64,000 nucleotides of DNA from Corynebacterium choanae (GCF_003813965.1 NZ_CP033896.1:1674001-1738000); one strand, 5' to 3'. Positions 28,967 to 38,581 are shown, counted from the stretch's first letter. Notes: generated by a model from the sequence alone, not told the origin. Translations and numbers: made by a program.

Positions 28967-29050
28967 GGTGTGGGATATTGGTGAAGCCTCGGTGGTGGTG
29001 CCGTGGGCTTGTTCAAGCCGAACCGTCCTGATTTTACGCTAGGAGCATCC

Positions 29051-29581
29051 GTGCCGGAACTTGTGTGCGCCCCGTGTGCGGGGCAGGTGATCGACTTGGC
29101 GCAAACACCTGACCCGGTGTTCGCTTCCCGCTCGGTTGGGGATGGGATTGCTCTCGCGCCGGCACCAAGCGGCAATTCGGTGACCATGCTTGCACCGGTC
29201 TCTGGGGAAGTGATCCGTCTTTTGCCGCATGCTTATGTCATCCTCACCGAGGGTGGTCAGGCGGTCATGACCCATATTGGGATCAATACTGTTCGCCTCC
29301 AGGGCGAAGGGTTTATCGCCCATCTTGAACAAGGTCAGCAGGTCAGTCAGGGGCAGCCGATGATTACCTACCGCCCTGAGATCTTGCGGGAACATGGCTG
29401 TATTGGAATTTGCCCCGTGGTGGTGCTTGGTCGCGGGCTGCACACGATTCGCAGTGTCAATCCGACTTCGGTTCGACCCGGCGACCCGCTGTTTTATCTA
29501 CTCGACGATCAGCCCCAGCCAGCAAACACTGACCCCTCCCCTGCCGCCGATCATTCTTCTGAGCAGTATTTCCTACCATAA
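29051..29581 (+). CDS. Stand-alone PTS EIIA component, glucose (Crr) family
   Basis: A 176-residue phosphocarrier of the sugar phosphotransferase system that would accept phosphate from HPr and pass it to an EIIB domain. The fold is read from APCAGQVIDLAQTPDPVF, SVGDGIALAPAPSG, APVSGEVIRLLPHAYVI (first conserved His), MTHIGINTVRLQGEGF (phosphorylated His) and CPVVVL. The last 25 residues are a Pro/Ser-rich tail. The start is the GTG with AGGAG 5 bases upstream, which begins right at the domain; a GTG 48 bases earlier would add MGLFKPNRPDFTLGAS. In C. glutamicum EIIA-Glc is fused to its EIIBC, so a free domain is notable. Confidence 0.88.
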   Translation: MPELVCAPCAGQVIDLAQTPDPVFASRSVGDGIALAPAPSGNSVTMLAPVSGEVIRLLPHAYVILTEGGQAVMTHIGINTVRLQGEGFIAHLEQGQQVSQGQPMITYRPEILREHGCIGICPVVVLGRGLHTIRSVNPTSVRPGDPLFYLLDDQPQPANTDPSPAADHSSEQYFLP

Positions 29582-29597
29582 GCACGGTCATGCAACG

Positions 29598-29648
29598 AGT
29601 GGTCGAGGATAGACCACTGCCCCCTTTGGATCCCTAGTGCAGTGGTCT
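29598..29648. terminator. Two overlapping, mutually exclusive hairpins
   Basis: AGTGGTC at 29598-29604 can pair with GACCACT at 29612-29618. The same right arm, extended to AGACCACTG at 29611-29619, can instead pair with CAGTGGTCT at 29640-29648. The site lies between the convergent EIIA gene and the small membrane-protein gene and probably serves as terminator for both. Confidence 0.5.
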
Positions 29649-29717
29649 GCTGCAGCAGCAGGGCTAGCCGGCTTGCTGCAAAGCCTGACAGCGAGAATTT
29701 CCGAGTAGATAACGGCA

Positions 29718-29966
29718 TTATTCAGCTGCCTGTGGCAGCGATGCTGACCACTGCTGCTCAACTGGGGTGTGTTTGGGGTGCAATAACTCTCGCAGCACAC
29801 TCCATCGGGGCACGCCCACCACAAACACCACCGCGACTGCAACCAGTGCACCTGCGGCAACCCCCATCACAATCCGGCTGATTTTCCGGTGGCGGCGGCG
29901 GGTGACCCGAAACAGCAAGGTGACTGCAGCCACCAACGCTAAAAGTGCCCAAACCTGTACCCGCAT
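29718..29966 (-). CDS. Small two-helix membrane protein
   Basis: An 82-residue protein that I do not recognise. It has two hydrophobic segments, VWALLALVAAVTLLFRV and IVMGVAAGALVAVAVVFVVG, joined by a strongly basic loop (TRRRHRKISR), which would place the loop in the cytoplasm. A further 26 polar residues follow. The ATG has AGG 5 bases upstream; a TTG 21 bases earlier is possible. Membrane-protein composition over its whole length supports a real gene, but no family can be named. It is convergent with the EIIA gene and divergent from oxyR. Confidence 0.5.
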   Translation of the reverse strand: MRVQVWALLALVAAVTLLFRVTRRRHRKISRIVMGVAAGALVAVAVVFVVGVPRWSVLRELLHPKHTPVEQQWSASLPQAAE

Positions 29967-30245
29967 GTGTGCCTGCCGCCCTCTCAAAAGTTTTGTGTTC
30001 CCCGCTGCTGCGCCGGCAGACTCAACGCTAGCAGCGTGCTAGCAAACCTACCAATGAGCGCAGAATTGCCCGTTTGGTTGTCGATTGCATCCTAGCGCGT
30101 TCAGCGCTTGCGCTGCACATCACCGATATTAGGGAAGCCAGGTGCGCTGCGGTGGGCTTGCTGGAATACAGCACCAATGATTGATAGCACGAAACAATGA
30201 GCAATAGCCTTGTTGTTCGATTTAGCTTCTCAAAGCGTGGTGTTC

Positions 30246-30258
30246 TACAGTGATAGTT
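30246..30258 (+). promoter_or_regulatory. Leaderless-type promoter of oxyR
   Basis: TACAGT at 30246-30251 is followed by exactly 7 bases and the ATG, with no ribosome site. Confidence 0.55.
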
Positions 30259-31230
30259 ATGAGCAATAAGGAGTACAAGCCGACATTGGCTCAAATCCGC
30301 ACCTTTGTCACCATCGCCGAGAACAAACATTTCGGCAGCGCAGCACAAAAACTGGCGATCTCACAGCCGTCGCTGTCGCAGGCACTGGTCGCATTAGAAG
30401 CCGGTCTCGGGGTACAACTCATCGAGCGATCCACCCGAAAGGTCATTGTCACCCCTGTCGGTCAAATGCTCCTGCCTTTTGCAAAATCAACGCTTGAAGC
30501 AGCCGAAAACTTCGCCAACATTGCCCGCGGCGTCAACGGCGATCTCGTAGGGCCATTGACCATCGGCATGATTCCCACTATTGCCCCCTATATTTTGCCG
30601 AATGTGCTGCGCCTGTTGGCTGAACGACTCCCGGCCACTGAACCGTGCATCGTCGAAGATCAAACCAAGCATCTGCTTGAGTCACTCAAAGATGGCCAAA
30701 TTGACTGTGCAGTCATGGCGTTACCGATCGGGATCACCGGCATTACCGAAATTCCCCTGTATGACGAAGATTTCGTTGTCGTCGTTCCCCCGCAGCACCC
30801 GCTCGCCGGCAGGGATGACGTAGTACTAGATGAACTCCGCACACTCAACCTAGAGCTGCTCCTGCTTGACGATGGGCACTGTTTACGGGATCAGATCATT
30901 GATCTGTGCCACCAGTCGGATGTGTCCATCCATTCGAACTCGTCGATTACCACCCGTGCTGCCAGCCTGACCACAGTGATTGAATGTGTCGCCGGTGGTC
31001 TTGGGGCAACACTCGTTCCCGAATCGGCTATAGAGGTGGAATGTGGCCGCAAAACTGTCGGTATCGCCCGGTTTGCACCGCATGTCACTGCCAAACGCAC
31101 CATCGCTTTGGCCTACCGTTCATCATCTGCCCGTGACGCAGAATTTGCCAAGTTCGCTGAACTGGTCACCGGAGCCTACCGACGAGCGCTCAGCGGCGAA
31201 ACCGGCCCAACCCTTATCGACAGGTACTAA
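30259..31230 (+). CDS. oxyR: LysR-type peroxide sensor OxyR
   Basis: A 323-residue LysR-type regulator that senses hydrogen peroxide by a thiol switch; in corynebacteria OxyR represses catalase, dps and related genes. The N-terminal winged helix-turn-helix is TLAQIRTFVTIAENKHFGSAAQKLAISQPSLSQ in part, with typical LysR spacing. The effector domain contains LLLDDGHCLRDQIIDLC: Cys208 and Cys217 are nine residues apart, as in the redox pair Cys199/Cys208 of E. coli OxyR. HPLAGRDDV and ECVAGGLGATLVPE are also family landmarks. Its place just before hrpA matches C. glutamicum gene order as I recall it. Confidence 0.92.
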   Translation: MSNKEYKPTLAQIRTFVTIAENKHFGSAAQKLAISQPSLSQALVALEAGLGVQLIERSTRKVIVTPVGQMLLPFAKSTLEAAENFANIARGVNGDLVGPLTIGMIPTIAPYILPNVLRLLAERLPATEPCIVEDQTKHLLESLKDGQIDCAVMALPIGITGITEIPLYDEDFVVVVPPQHPLAGRDDVVLDELRTLNLELLLLDDGHCLRDQIIDLCHQSDVSIHSNSSITTRAASLTTVIECVAGGLGATLVPESAIEVECGRKTVGIARFAPHVTAKRTIALAYRSSSARDAEFAKFAELVTGAYRRALSGETGPTLIDRY

Positions 31231-31276
31231 AAGCCATTCCCACGGCGCGATACCAGCGAAGCCGCGTGCTTACCCC

Positions 31277-32548
31277 CTACTGGGGAAACACGAGTCCAGG
31301 GGATGGCGGGGTGGGCACGGCGGAAACACTGTGGTGTTGGTTTGCCAATGATGGGTGTTGCTGTCGGCAAAAGATTGCGACAAGCCACACCGCAAGTAGC
31401 GGACAAACCACCACGACTGCCCACCGCAACACAACAAACCCACCGAGTCCGATCACTAGCGGCAGCAGAATGCGCCCAAATTGTTGCCACGCGGCGACAA
31501 TGCCAAACCGCACACAGCGCAATATCGAGTCGGTGCTATACAGCGCCTGCATGGTGGCAAATAGCAGCGGTGGAATACACAGCCCAGCCAAAATGAGCAG
31601 TGCACTCCAGCGCAGGATCGGCAGCATCTCCGCCGGCGGCATTGTCTCCACCAGCACCACCATGCCGTAAGTGACTGGAAAAAACCATAGATGCACCCCA
31701 ATGGCGACAGTACTACTGCCGATTCGACGAAAACCATCACCTATCTTCACGGCGCCGGTGGTGACAGCCTGATACGCCAGTCGAAGAATAAACATCATCC
31801 CCCACACCGTCGAGAGCAATCCGACCATTGTCCCAAGCCATGCCACAGTAATTGCTAGCAGTGGACTGATAAACAACGATGACCACAGATGGGGAAACAG
31901 CAGCGAAATCGAGCCGCTGGCAAAAAACAGCACATGAAAACCGAGTGTGGCACCACCGGTCACTAGCGCAAGAATGAGGACGGCCAACAGCCACACGGGA
32001 AACTGTTGATGCACGAGCCGCAGCGCACTTGCAAAACTGGGACGTTCCAAAACAGATGGTTTCGCAACCTTGGCAGGTTGCAGTTCGCCCGATCCCGCAG
32101 CTACCCCGGCGACACCTGCAGGTGGATGATCCTGAGTGCCGAAGTGTCCTGGTGGTGCCCATGGCGCGAATCCTGGATGTTCCACCGGTACCGGGAGCTG
32201 CCAAGGATGAGCGGAAAAACTAGCGGACTGTCCACCGGCACAGGGTGCGGTGGTGTCGTGCGGTACAGGAGGCTGCAGCAAAGGCATGGGGTTATTGGCC
32301 GCAGGCGAGGCCATTGAACTACTCCCCCACTGGTCAAGCCGATATTGCGGATACGAACCTGGCGGAACACCTAGCGATGGTGATGTTATTTCGGGCGCAT
32401 GCGTCACATATTGCTGTGGCAACACCGGTCCGCCCGGCACAGCTTGAGAAGGTGGAGGAAATCCAGCGTTCGGTTGAGCAGACCAAGCATCAACAGCGGC
32501 CTGACTGTGCTGTGCCCCAGCCTGCTGATGCGGTTGAGTACCCCACAT
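31277..32548 (-). CDS. Multi-pass membrane protein with Pro/Gln-rich N-terminus
   Basis: A 423-residue protein of unknown function. Residues 1-165 are rich in Pro, Gln, Ala and Gly with no hydrophobic stretch. About six membrane segments follow, including FPVWLLAVLILALVTGGATL, SLLFPHLWSSLFISPLLAIT, WLGTMVGLLSTVWGMMFIL and FVVLRWAVVVVCPLLAVWLV. This build resembles the large family of actinobacterial proteins with a proline-rich cytoplasmic head and a DUF-type membrane domain. GGGGAG lies about 7 bases before the ATG chosen (MWGTQPHQQ). It converges on oxyR with only 46 bases between stops. Confidence 0.75.
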   Translation of the reverse strand: MWGTQPHQQAGAQHSQAAVDAWSAQPNAGFPPPSQAVPGGPVLPQQYVTHAPEITSPSLGVPPGSYPQYRLDQWGSSSMASPAANNPMPLLQPPVPHDTTAPCAGGQSASFSAHPWQLPVPVEHPGFAPWAPPGHFGTQDHPPAGVAGVAAGSGELQPAKVAKPSVLERPSFASALRLVHQQFPVWLLAVLILALVTGGATLGFHVLFFASGSISLLFPHLWSSLFISPLLAITVAWLGTMVGLLSTVWGMMFILRLAYQAVTTGAVKIGDGFRRIGSSTVAIGVHLWFFPVTYGMVVLVETMPPAEMLPILRWSALLILAGLCIPPLLFATMQALYSTDSILRCVRFGIVAAWQQFGRILLPLVIGLGGFVVLRWAVVVVCPLLAVWLVAIFCRQQHPSLANQHHSVSAVPTPPSPGLVFPQ

Positions 32549-33402
32549 AACTTTCTCCCCTTTTACCGGAACCGAAAACACCTTCCGGGGTGCCTAGCCT
32601 GCAACATCCCAACGTGGGATCTTGCGCTAGCAGTGGGCTTTCGCGGCTCAGGCTCTCACCAAGGTTGACTGGGTCGGCGATGTCTGCCCCGTGCATTGTC
32701 GCTGATCCACACCGCTTCACCCCGCCGGTAGCGAGTACGAATCTCCCCCAGCATCTTCGCCCTAGCCTGGTGTACCCCTAGATTGCAGACACCCCCCAGG
32801 CAGCCACGACTATCAACCTATCTTCAAGCAATCCCACCACCGGATAGTGAGGACCCGAGCCGAATCCCCCGAATCGGCATGGACGGAAAACATCCGTTAC
32901 GGTCGTGCTTGCAGTATGAGATTAACAATCGTGGCTGCCCGACTCTCGATTGAGCTCACCGGCAAATATTGGTGTGAATATTCACCGACCCAATCAAGAC
33001 GCCTCTGCACTGCAGAGGCAGCCCCTGAATGAAACAGAGGACTAATCCTCTCTTTCGGTAACGCGTCCCCCCGGAGGTTGGATTCCCGGTTGAATGCGTT
33101 GCTTATATTTGTACTCACCTCCCCAAAATTTGCCAAGCAATTGTGACGGAGTACACAGCAAAGGTGATACTTCTCCTCGATTTTACCCACGAAAGATATG
33201 ACCAACATTTTATAGGGTAAAAACCTATAACGCCTGTTCAAAGGCTATTTTAGGGCAAATTTCAAGCATGAAAGATATGCCCTTTTTGACCAATATCGAC
33301 TATTTGCAGCCACCCCCATATCGGGCAATGCATGAATGTATATTGTCCGCTCTTGCGAGGAAGTGGCACCAATGCAACAGCTAGGTACAATGTTCCCTTG
33401 TC
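32549..33402. other. 854-base gap with an AT-rich section and several hairpins
   Basis: No convincing gene is visible; a 114-codon minus-strand frame (32897-33241) has no family features. The stretch 33100-33300 is much richer in A and T than its surroundings. It holds hairpins at 33001-33019 (8 bp), 33036-33051 (6 bp) and 33211-33229 (6 bp), and the ten-base direct repeat GAAAGATATG at 33191-33200 and 33270-33279. TACAAT at 33386-33391 is a likely -10 box for hrpA, giving a leader of only a few bases. Confidence 0.5.
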
Positions 33403-36400
33403 ATGACTGCATATCCCCAGCACACCGGCAATAACGAAGCAGGCCACAGCAACAGCACCGCACATCCGCCAGCAAACCACACAGCAGCGGACAAGAACGC
33501 AACCCCACAGCCACGCAGCAACAAAGCACGCCACCCGCAGCGCACGCACCGGACCAACGGTAAAAAGGCCAGCAAGCAGCACGACGACGCCCGTCAAACA
33601 GCGCCCACTATCGCAGAACTGCGCGAACAACTCGATGAGATGACCACCGCCAACCAGCGGCGATTCCGGGCACGATTACACAAAGCACGATCACCACAGG
33701 CGCGGCGCGCCATCGCCAACGATATTGCCCGGGCTCGCGCGGACTACGCGGCCAAGCTAGCAGCAATCCCACCAATCACCTATCCCGAACAACTTCCAGT
33801 CACCGCCCGGCGAGACGACATTGCCGAAGCAATCAATACCCATCAAGTCGTCATCATTGCCGGTGAAACCGGCTCCGGAAAAACCACACAAATACCAAAG
33901 ATCTGCCTCGAACTCGGCCGCGGCCGACACGGCATGATTGGCCACACCCAGCCACGTCGATTGGCTGCCCGAACCGTTGCTGAACGTATCGCCGACGAAC
34001 TGGCACAACCTATTGGCACCACTGTCGGTTACGCCATCCGTTTTGACGACCGAGTAAGTAACACCACCGCCATCAAACTCATGACTGACGGTATCTTGCT
34101 CACAGAGATGACCCGCGATCGGTATCTCAACGCCTACGACACGATCATCATTGACGAAGCACATGAGCGCAGTCTCAACATTGACTTTCTGCTCGGCTAC
34201 CTCAAAGAGATCTTGCCGAAACGCCCCGATCTCAAAGTCATCATCACCTCCGCAACTATCGACCCGGAACGGTTTGCCAATCATTTCACCGACTCCGCCG
34301 GGAACCCTGCCCCAATCATTGAAGTATCCGGGCGAACATATCCCGTAGAAATTCGCTATCGGCCACTGGTACACACCGACGCCGATGGCAAAGAATTCGA
34401 CATTGACCCTATCGACGGGCTCCTTGATGCACTCAAAGAGCTTATGCGTGAAGGCAGCGGAGACATTTTATGTTTCTTTGCTGGTGAAGCTGACATCCGC
34501 GATGCGCAAGAAGCAATTGAAGGGGCAAAGTTCACCAACGTCGAGGTGGTGCCGCTTTTCGGGCGCCTATCAAACCAAGATCAGCACAAAGTATTTCGGC
34601 CGCACTCCCGCCGACGCATTGTGTTAGCCACCAATATTGCCGAAACATCACTCACCGTGCCCGGTATTCACTATGTGGTGGATACTGGATTTGCTCGAAT
34701 ATCGCGCTACTCGTCGCGTACCAAAGTCCAACGCCTGCCGATCGAACCAATCTCGCAAGCCAGCGCACAACAGCGATCAGGTCGCTGCGGTCGTGTCGCC
34801 GACGGTGTAGCCATTCGACTCTATTCGGAACAAGACTTCCTCGCCCGACCCGAATTTACCGATCCGGAAATTTTACGAACCTCCCTAGCCGCGGTCATTT
34901 TGCAGATGGCTGCGCTACGCCTCGGTGACATCACCGAATTTCCGTTTATCGAGCCCCCTGAAACGAAACAAGTCCGTGACGGGCTGTTGCTACTTCACGA
35001 ACTTGGTGCACTCGATAATCAAGAAGTATCCGGCGGTCCGAAGCTCACTGACATTGGGCGGGCGCTGGCACGAATCCCGGTAGACCCACGCATGGGGCGC
35101 ATGCTGTACGAGGCTCGCACCAACGGGGTGCTCTACGAAGTCATGATTATTGTTGCGGCTCTGACGATTCAAGACGTTCGCGAGCGTCCTTTGGAATTTC
35201 AAGCCCAAGCGGATCAAGCCCATGCACGCTTCCACCATGCAACATCCGACTTCCTTGCCTACTTGCAGCTATGGCGCTACCTTACTTCGCAACGCGCAGC
35301 CCTGTCCGGTAATCAATTCCGCAAAACGCTTGCCCGCGAATATTTGCACTATATGCGGGTGCGCGAATGGTTTGATCTGTTGCGGCAGCTCAACAGTGTG
35401 GTCGAACAACTTGGCTGGAACGTCACCGAAACGCTTCCTGAAACAGTCGACGAAGATCGCATCCACCAGTCTCTGCTGGCAGGGTTGCTCTCCCATATCG
35501 GGGTGAAACAAGCCGACAGCAAAGAATACGCCGGTGCCCGTAACACCAAGTTTATGATCTTCCCAGGATCCCGCTTGGCGAAAAAACCACCGCAAGCTGT
35601 GATGGCTGCTGAGCTGGTTGAAACCAGCCGACTGTGGGCTCGAGATGTCGGTAAAATTCAGCTGTCATGGGTTGAGTCACTGGCTCCTCACCTGTTGCGA
35701 CACAACTATTCCGAACCTCACTGGTCGACAAAGCGACGCGCCGCGATGGTATATCAAAAATCGACGCTGTACGGGGTCACAGTCGTCACTGATCGCCTCG
35801 TCCCATACCACCGTGTCGATCCACATGCGGCACGTTCGCTGTTTATTCGCCATGCCCTGGTCTATGGCGAATGGTCTACCCATCACGAATTCTTCCACAA
35901 CAATCGACGCAAACTCGATGAGGCAGTCGAATTGGAAGAAAAAGCTCGACGCCGTGACATTGTTGTCGACGAGGACACCCTCTTTGACTTCTACGATGCC
36001 AAGTTACCGGCATCGATTACCACCGGCACGCTGTTTGATCATTGGTGGAAAAAACAGCGTCGCAGCAATCCCGCCCTGTTGGATTTCGATCCGGACGCAC
36101 TGATTGCCGATGCGGATCATGACGTCACAGAGGTGGCCTTCCCTGATCGGTGGCGGCAAGGCAGCATCGACTATGAACTGCGCTATCACTTTGCACCGGG
36201 TGCAGCTGACGATGGCGTAACTGTGGCTGTGGCCGTTCCCTTATTGGGCAATATCCGCGATGAGGGCTTTGACTGGCTAGTCCCCGGGTTGCGGGAAGAA
36301 CTTGTCACCGAGTTGATCCGTACCTTGCCTAAACCGCTTCGGCGCACTGTTGTACCAGCGCCGGAATATGCGCGGCGGGCACTCGACTATCTCAAGCCGT

Positions 36401-37488
36401 ACCATGGGACGATCACCGAACAACTCGGCGACATACTGCGTTCCTTTGGGGCTGCGGGTATCGACGCGCAAGACTTCCAGCCGAACAAACTGCCGCCACA
36501 TTTGCAGATGAGCTTTGCAGCTATCGATAAGAGCGGCAAGGTAATCGACCGTGACCGGGATCTTTCAGCGTTGAAGTCCCGTAACCAAGGACAGATCTCT
36601 TCGTCGCTTGGCAAGGTTGCCAAAACTCACGCGACAAAGGCTGCACCGAACTGGGATGAACGCATTGGTGATGTCGCCGAGGAGGTAACTACCACCGTCG
36701 ACGGTCAGCACGTCACGGCCTTCCCTGCCTTGACCGTAACGGCCGCTGGTGTCGAAGTGGTTGTCTATCCAACGAAGGCCCAGGCGGATGCTGCCCTGCT
36801 CACCGCAAATCTCACGCTTCTTTCCCGGGCAGTAACAATTAGCGACAAACAAATGGTCAAAGGTTTGCCACTGCAGCAGCGTGTCGCTATCGATCGTTAT
36901 CCGCACGGCGGATTAGCGGGGCTGGTGGAGGACGCCAAAATGGCTGTGATCCGGGACTTGTTGATGCAGCAGGGTGAGCCCGCACGCACACTCGAAGCCT
37001 TCGAAGAACTGAAAACTCGCCTCGCACCCGAGGTACCGAAACGTGTCCGCCAGGTCGTAGTGGCACTAGCGCCTGGTATTGCCGCTTATGTCAACATGCA
37101 GCAGGAACTCCAGCAATGGCAAGGGCCGGCTATCGATGAAATGATCGAACAGCTAGCGGCAATGCTGCCTCCTCATGCGATTGCACGGTTTGGAGCAACC
37201 AAATTAATCCATTTACCGCGCTATATCGAGGCTATGCAGCGCCGGCTAGAACTGATGTCGCAAGATCCTGATCGTGACGCAGACCTGCAAGATCAAGTTC
37301 TTGAAGCGCAACAGTATCTAGCGAAGCGACTGGAAAAATTACCTGCGAATCGGGCGAATTCGGCAGCGGCAAAAGAAATCTTCTGGATGATTGAAGAGTT
37401 ACGAGTTAGTTTGTTTGCACAACAGCTGAAAACACCGAAGCCGGTGAGCGTAAAACGCATCCAAAAAGCAGTCGACAAGCTGCGCTAA
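33403..37488 (+). CDS. hrpA: ATP-dependent RNA helicase HrpA
   Basis: A 1361-residue DEAH-box RNA helicase, the usual size for HrpA, thought to act on mRNA and stalled ribosomes. After a His/Asn/Ala-rich disordered N-terminus of about 65 residues come the helicase motifs: Walker A AGETGSGKTTQIPK (near residue 153), QPRRLAARTVA, the DEAH box IIDEAHERS (near residue 251), TSATIDPERF, LFGRLSNQDQ, LATNIAETSLTVPG and QRSGRCGRVADG. The HA2/winged-helix region follows, then the OB-fold and a long C-terminal DUF3418 region with coiled segments near the end. The ATG has no ribosome site; a TACAAT -10 lies 11 bases upstream. It converges on nrdR. Confidence 0.96.
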   Translation: MTAYPQHTGNNEAGHSNSTAHPPANHTAADKNATPQPRSNKARHPQRTHRTNGKKASKQHDDARQTAPTIAELREQLDEMTTANQRRFRARLHKARSPQARRAIANDIARARADYAAKLAAIPPITYPEQLPVTARRDDIAEAINTHQVVIIAGETGSGKTTQIPKICLELGRGRHGMIGHTQPRRLAARTVAERIADELAQPIGTTVGYAIRFDDRVSNTTAIKLMTDGILLTEMTRDRYLNAYDTIIIDEAHERSLNIDFLLGYLKEILPKRPDLKVIITSATIDPERFANHFTDSAGNPAPIIEVSGRTYPVEIRYRPLVHTDADGKEFDIDPIDGLLDALKELMREGSGDILCFFAGEADIRDAQEAIEGAKFTNVEVVPLFGRLSNQDQHKVFRPHSRRRIVLATNIAETSLTVPGIHYVVDTGFARISRYSSRTKVQRLPIEPISQASAQQRSGRCGRVADGVAIRLYSEQDFLARPEFTDPEILRTSLAAVILQMAALRLGDITEFPFIEPPETKQVRDGLLLLHELGALDNQEVSGGPKLTDIGRALARIPVDPRMGRMLYEARTNGVLYEVMIIVAALTIQDVRERPLEFQAQADQAHARFHHATSDFLAYLQLWRYLTSQRAALSGNQFRKTLAREYLHYMRVREWFDLLRQLNSVVEQLGWNVTETLPETVDEDRIHQSLLAGLLSHIGVKQADSKEYAGARNTKFMIFPGSRLAKKPPQAVMAAELVETSRLWARDVGKIQLSWVESLAPHLLRHNYSEPHWSTKRRAAMVYQKSTLYGVTVVTDRLVPYHRVDPHAARSLFIRHALVYGEWSTHHEFFHNNRRKLDEAVELEEKARRRDIVVDEDTLFDFYDAKLPASITTGTLFDHWWKKQRRSNPALLDFDPDALIADADHDVTEVAFPDRWRQGSIDYELRYHFAPGAADDGVTVAVAVPLLGNIRDEGFDWLVPGLREELVTELIRTLPKPLRRTVVPAPEYARRALDYLKPYHGTITEQLGDILRSFGAAGIDAQDFQPNKLPPHLQMSFAAIDKSGKVIDRDRDLSALKSRNQGQISSSLGKVAKTHATKAAPNWDERIGDVAEEVTTTVDGQHVTAFPALTVTAAGVEVVVYPTKAQADAALLTANLTLLSRAVTISDKQMVKGLPLQQRVAIDRYPHGGLAGLVEDAKMAVIRDLLMQQGEPARTLEAFEELKTRLAPEVPKRVRQVVVALAPGIAAYVNMQQELQQWQGPAIDEMIEQLAAMLPPHAIARFGATKLIHLPRYIEAMQRRLELMSQDPDRDADLQDQVLEAQQYLAKRLEKLPANRANSAAAKEIFWMIEELRVSLFAQQLKTPKPVSVKRIQKAVDKLR

Positions 37489-37502
37489 ACATTCAAGACC
37501 TG

Positions 37503-37560
37503 CAGCTAGACGACGGCAACAACACAGATTACATGCCACATGTTTGCCAAGGGCTAGCTG
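37503..37560. terminator. Weak hairpin between hrpA and nrdR
   Basis: CAGCTAG at 37503-37509 pairs with CTAGCTG at 37554-37560, and an inner GGCAA/TTGCC pair is possible. It lies between convergent genes and has no T tract, so its role as terminator is only suggested. Confidence 0.4.
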
Positions 37561-37598
37561 TAGTCAACGAATGTCGAGCAAGGCAAGCGAATATCGCT

Positions 37599-38057
37599 TT
37601 AATCGTCAAGCCGCCGTTCACTTCGTCGCAGCTGACGGATTTCTGCAAGGAAGTCGTCTGCTGATTCGAAGGATCGATACACCGAGGCGAAACGTAAATA
37701 AGCCACTTCGTCGAGCTCACGCAGCGGCTCCAGGATGGCTAAACCGATCTGTTGGGCAGTGATCTGCGAACCTTTTTGGCTAAGGTGCTGTTCCACTTCC
37801 TGAGCCAGTTTCTTCAAAGCATCTTCGCCCACTTCGCGGCCTTGGCAGGCCCGCCGCACCCCCCGGATAACCTTTTCCTGCGAGAACGGTTCCTCCATGC
37901 CATTGCGCTTTTGCACGAGCAACACAGCTTTTTCCATGGTGGTGAATCGATACCCACAGCCGGTGCACTGTCGACGGCGCCGAATACATGTTCCTCGGTC
38001 AACGTTGCGCGAGTCCACAACCTTTGAAGTGTCTTGGCGGCATACGGGGCAAATCAT
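37599..38057 (-). CDS. nrdR: Transcriptional repressor NrdR
   Basis: Represses ribonucleotide reductase genes by sensing ATP and dATP. The 152-residue protein has the N-terminal zinc ribbon with two knuckles ([17 protein letters not shown] and [10 protein letters not shown]) and the ATP-cone that starts with [20 protein letters not shown]. The second residue is Ile where most family members have Arg or His. AAAGG lies about 10 bases before the ATG. It lies downstream of the DivS-position gene on the same strand, 179 bases apart, and the pair is divergent from lexA, as in C. glutamicum. Confidence 0.96.
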   Translation of the reverse strand: MICPVCRQDTSKVVDSRNVDRGTCIRRRRQCTGCGYRFTTMEKAVLLVQKRNGMEEPFSQEKVIRGVRRACQGREVGEDALKKLAQEVEQHLSQKGSQITAQQIGLAILEPLRELDEVAYLRFASVYRSFESADDFLAEIRQLRRSERRLDD

Positions 38058-38236
38058 AGTCGACGGCCTTTCACAACTGCGGTGATCAACAGCAATGTCT
38101 CCACGAGGAACGTGGACATAGTGGCTTCAATGCTAACGCATCAACGGCAACCGCCAATCTGGCCGCAAATCACCCCAGCAGCTCAGCTACAACAGTGAAA
38201 ACTGATGACCGAAAATCTGCGCCCTGGTGTGTACCC

Positions 38237-38581
38237 CTAGCCTGCAGCAACTGCAGCTACATTGATCGGGGCTACTGGCAGCGGCGGTTGTGCATCGATC
38301 TCCTCAAAACTCACCGCCCACAACCCTAACGTGAGGCATCCCCCAATGATCGCCCCAGCGATTACCGTCAATTTACTATCCGATACCTGCAGCCGAGGTA
38401 GTCGAACAGGTCGTAATTGTGGCCGCGTTTTCGAACTTTCCTCGTCCACATGCTCCTGAAACGTTAACGTTCGAACAGGATGAGGACGCCGCGCAAGATG
38501 TGCAGTTTGCGCGCCACCCCAGACCAGCGCTGGCTGTACGGTTGACTGCATTGCCTTAGGTGTATTGACCATCAGTTTCAT
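38237..38581 (-). CDS. Single-pass membrane protein at the DivS position
   Basis: A 114-residue protein with a basic N-terminal half (ARRPHPVRTL, RPQLRPVRLPRL), one membrane helix (LTVIAGAIIGGCLTLGLWAV, about residues 72-91) and a short Pro/Ala-rich outer tail. In C. glutamicum the gene between nrdR and lexA, divergent from lexA, is divS, an SOS-induced division suppressor; in M. tuberculosis the equivalent is Rv2719c. Position and topology fit such a role, but no sequence motif proves it, and no LysM-like domain is visible. GAGGA lies 9 bases before the ATG. A possible -10 (TATGAT) lies about 70 bases further upstream on this strand, next to a TTCGAA half-site. Confidence 0.6.
   Translation of the reverse strand: MKLMVNTPKAMQSTVQPALVWGGAQTAHLARRPHPVRTLTFQEHVDEESSKTRPQLRPVRLPRLQVSDSKLTVIAGAIIGGCLTLGLWAVSFEEIDAQPPLPVAPINVAAVAAG

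Noticed and set aside
33262..33630. Cys/Val-rich 122-codon minus-strand frame with hydrophobic segments
   Set aside because: Antisense of the His/Asn/Ala-rich hrpA N-terminus; hydrophobicity is a by-product of the opposite strand.
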